This document shows positions 63,094 through 64,000 of a stretch of DNA of 64,000 nt, piece by piece (position 1 is the first letter of the stretch; every line of letters starts with the position of its first letter). The notes under the pieces are model-generated. The model made no database searches and had not been told where the DNA came from. It saw nothing but the letters and a program-made list of their open reading frames with translations. A program made the translations under genes and the position numbers. This stretch comes from Pseudomonas fildesensis (GTDB lineage Bacteria > Pseudomonadota > Gammaproteobacteria > Pseudomonadales > Pseudomonadaceae). The stretch lies in the NCBI RefSeq assembly GCF_001050345.1, contig NZ_LFMW01000002.1:372001-436000 (forward strand), given 5' to 3'.

Positions 63094-64000
63094 ATGATCA
63101 ATCGTCGAACACTGCTCTCCCTGCTGGGCCTGGCCTCGCTCACGCTGCACGGCGCACCTGCGTGGGCAGCGGAGCCGCTGACCCTCACGGTGGGCGACCA
63201 GTTCTTCTCCAATCGCATCGTTTTGGAGCTGTCGGGTGAGTTGAAAGACTTGCCGTATACAATCGATTTCAAGCGTTTCAACACCGGCTCACCGGTGGCC
63301 TCGGCCGTGGCCAGCGGCGCGTTGGACGTGGGCATCGTCGGCGATACACCCGTGATCAGCCTCGCCGCCAACGGTGCGCCGGTGAAGGTGGTCGCCAGTA
63401 CCCAGACCAGCCTCGACGGCGTCGGTATTGTGGCGCGCAAGGGCATCCATTCGGTGGCCGACCTCAAAGGCAAGACGGTGGCGATCTGGAACGGTTCGTG
63501 GAGCCAGCAACTGGCGTACAAGGCTCTGGACGAAGCCGGTGTGCCGCGCAACAGCGTGACCTTCAAGTACCTGCTGCCAGCCGAAGCCAGCCTGGCACTG
63601 ACCCAGGGTGACATCGACGCCTTCGGCACCTGGGAACCCTATGTGTCGTTGCAGGAGAAAGAGGGCAGCACGCTGATCCGCAACGCCAAGGGCCTGATGA
63701 GCGCACCGACCTACCTGGTCGCGTATGAACCGGCCCTGGCGCAGAAAGGCGCGATCATCAAGGACTTCATCGCACGCCTCACCCGCGCCCGCACCTGGAG
63801 CAACAGCCACGTCGATGAGTACGCCGAGGCGTGGTCGAAGGCCAACCAGTCGGCGCCGGAAATCGCCAAGGTGTGGTTCAAGCGGGATGCGATCAAAGTG
63901 CTGCCGATCTCGCCGAAAATTGTCAGCGAAGCGCAGGCCACGGCGGATTTTTTGTTTGATGCGCAGATGTTGAAGCAGCGGTATGACGTGGCGCCGTTGT
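63094..64000 (+). CDS. Sulfonate-type ABC binding protein, 3' end missing
   Basis: A precursor with a signal peptide (LLGLASLTLHGAPAWA). SPVASAVASGALDVGIVGDT, PVISLAANGAPVKVV and DLKGKTVAIWNGSWSQQLAY match the SsuA/NrtT family of sulfonate or taurine binding proteins. The coding frame is open at the right edge after 302 codons. Other transporter genes probably follow beyond the window. Confidence 0.9.
   Translation, partial: MINRRTLLSLLGLASLTLHGAPAWAAEPLTLTVGDQFFSNRIVLELSGELKDLPYTIDFKRFNTGSPVASAVASGALDVGIVGDTPVISLAANGAPVKVVASTQTSLDGVGIVARKGIHSVADLKGKTVAIWNGSWSQQLAYKALDEAGVPRNSVTFKYLLPAEASLALTQGDIDAFGTWEPYVSLQEKEGSTLIRNAKGLMSAPTYLVAYEPALAQKGAIIKDFIARLTRARTWSNSHVDEYAEAWSKANQSAPEIAKVWFKRDAIKVLPISPKIVSEAQATADFLFDAQMLKQRYDVAPL

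Overview
The window looks like a chromosome segment of a fluorescent-group Pseudomonas. GC is high with strong third-position G/C bias, shadow ORFs are long, and the gene families are typical of the genus: LldD, DmeR/DmeF, SfnB-like flavoenzyme, many LysR/AraC/TetR regulators. GTGGCGAGCGGGCTTGC-type REP repeats are also present. No rRNA, prophage, CRISPR array or intact insertion sequence was seen. One tRNA, tRNA-Asn(GTT), is present.

Layout. 1-3.1 kb: the 5' part of a GAF-GGDEF protein, L-lactate dehydrogenase lldD with a divergent LysR regulator, and tRNA-Asn with its own promoter and terminator. 3.2-9.4 kb: a TetR/MFS divergent pair, then a three-gene operon (small protein, tandem KaiC-like ATPase, soluble histidine kinase), an exported DRGH nuclease and a DUF1289 protein. 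9.4-12.2 kb: a DmeR-DmeF Ni/Co efflux operon, divergent from a YeeE/YedE sulfur transporter. 12.3-23.8 kb: accessory region with a panB relic, a soluble FIST-chemoreceptor, a polymorphic-toxin tip with a putative immunity gene, IS-end-like repeats, several lipoproteins, an OGG-like protein and a possible nuclease. 23.8-37.2 kb: mixed region with an AraC/SDR/epoxide-hydrolase-like module, msrA and its truncated duplicate, efflux pump, lipoproteins, small hydrolases, and a CGNR regulator facing an exported hydrolase. 37.5-40 kb: a CheY-like/CheC-like/PAS-kinase signalling operon followed by a gutted second response regulator. 40.4-47.7 kb: a LysR gene divergent from an HbpS-MFS-HAD operon, and an AraC gene divergent from SDR, VOC and saccharopine-dehydrogenase-like genes. 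48-50.1 kb: a DUF7832 protein, a TonB-receptor relic and a histidine acid phosphatase. 50.2 kb to the end: a structured intergenic region, then a two-winged cluster around a LysR gene. Its left wing has a flavin monooxygenase, AroQ-like protein, quinone-reductase-like protein and RidA-like protein. Its right wing has a fused ABC permease-ATPase, Fe(II)/2OG dioxygenase, periplasmic binding protein, class II aldolase, DUF1028 and an M20 deacylase. An SfnB/DszC-like flavoenzyme and a sulfonate-type binding protein follow.

Best candidates for something undescribed: (1) the 50.5-61.3 kb cluster, which has the make-up of a complete import-oxidise-cleave-deacylate pathway of unknown substrate, with an AroQ paralogue lacking canonical active-site residues and a Rid protein lacking the deaminase arginine; (2) the KaiC-like/kinase operon; (3) the CheC-linked kinase operon with a structured leader; (4) a dispersed imperfect-palindrome repeat family with at least seven copies beside accessory genes.
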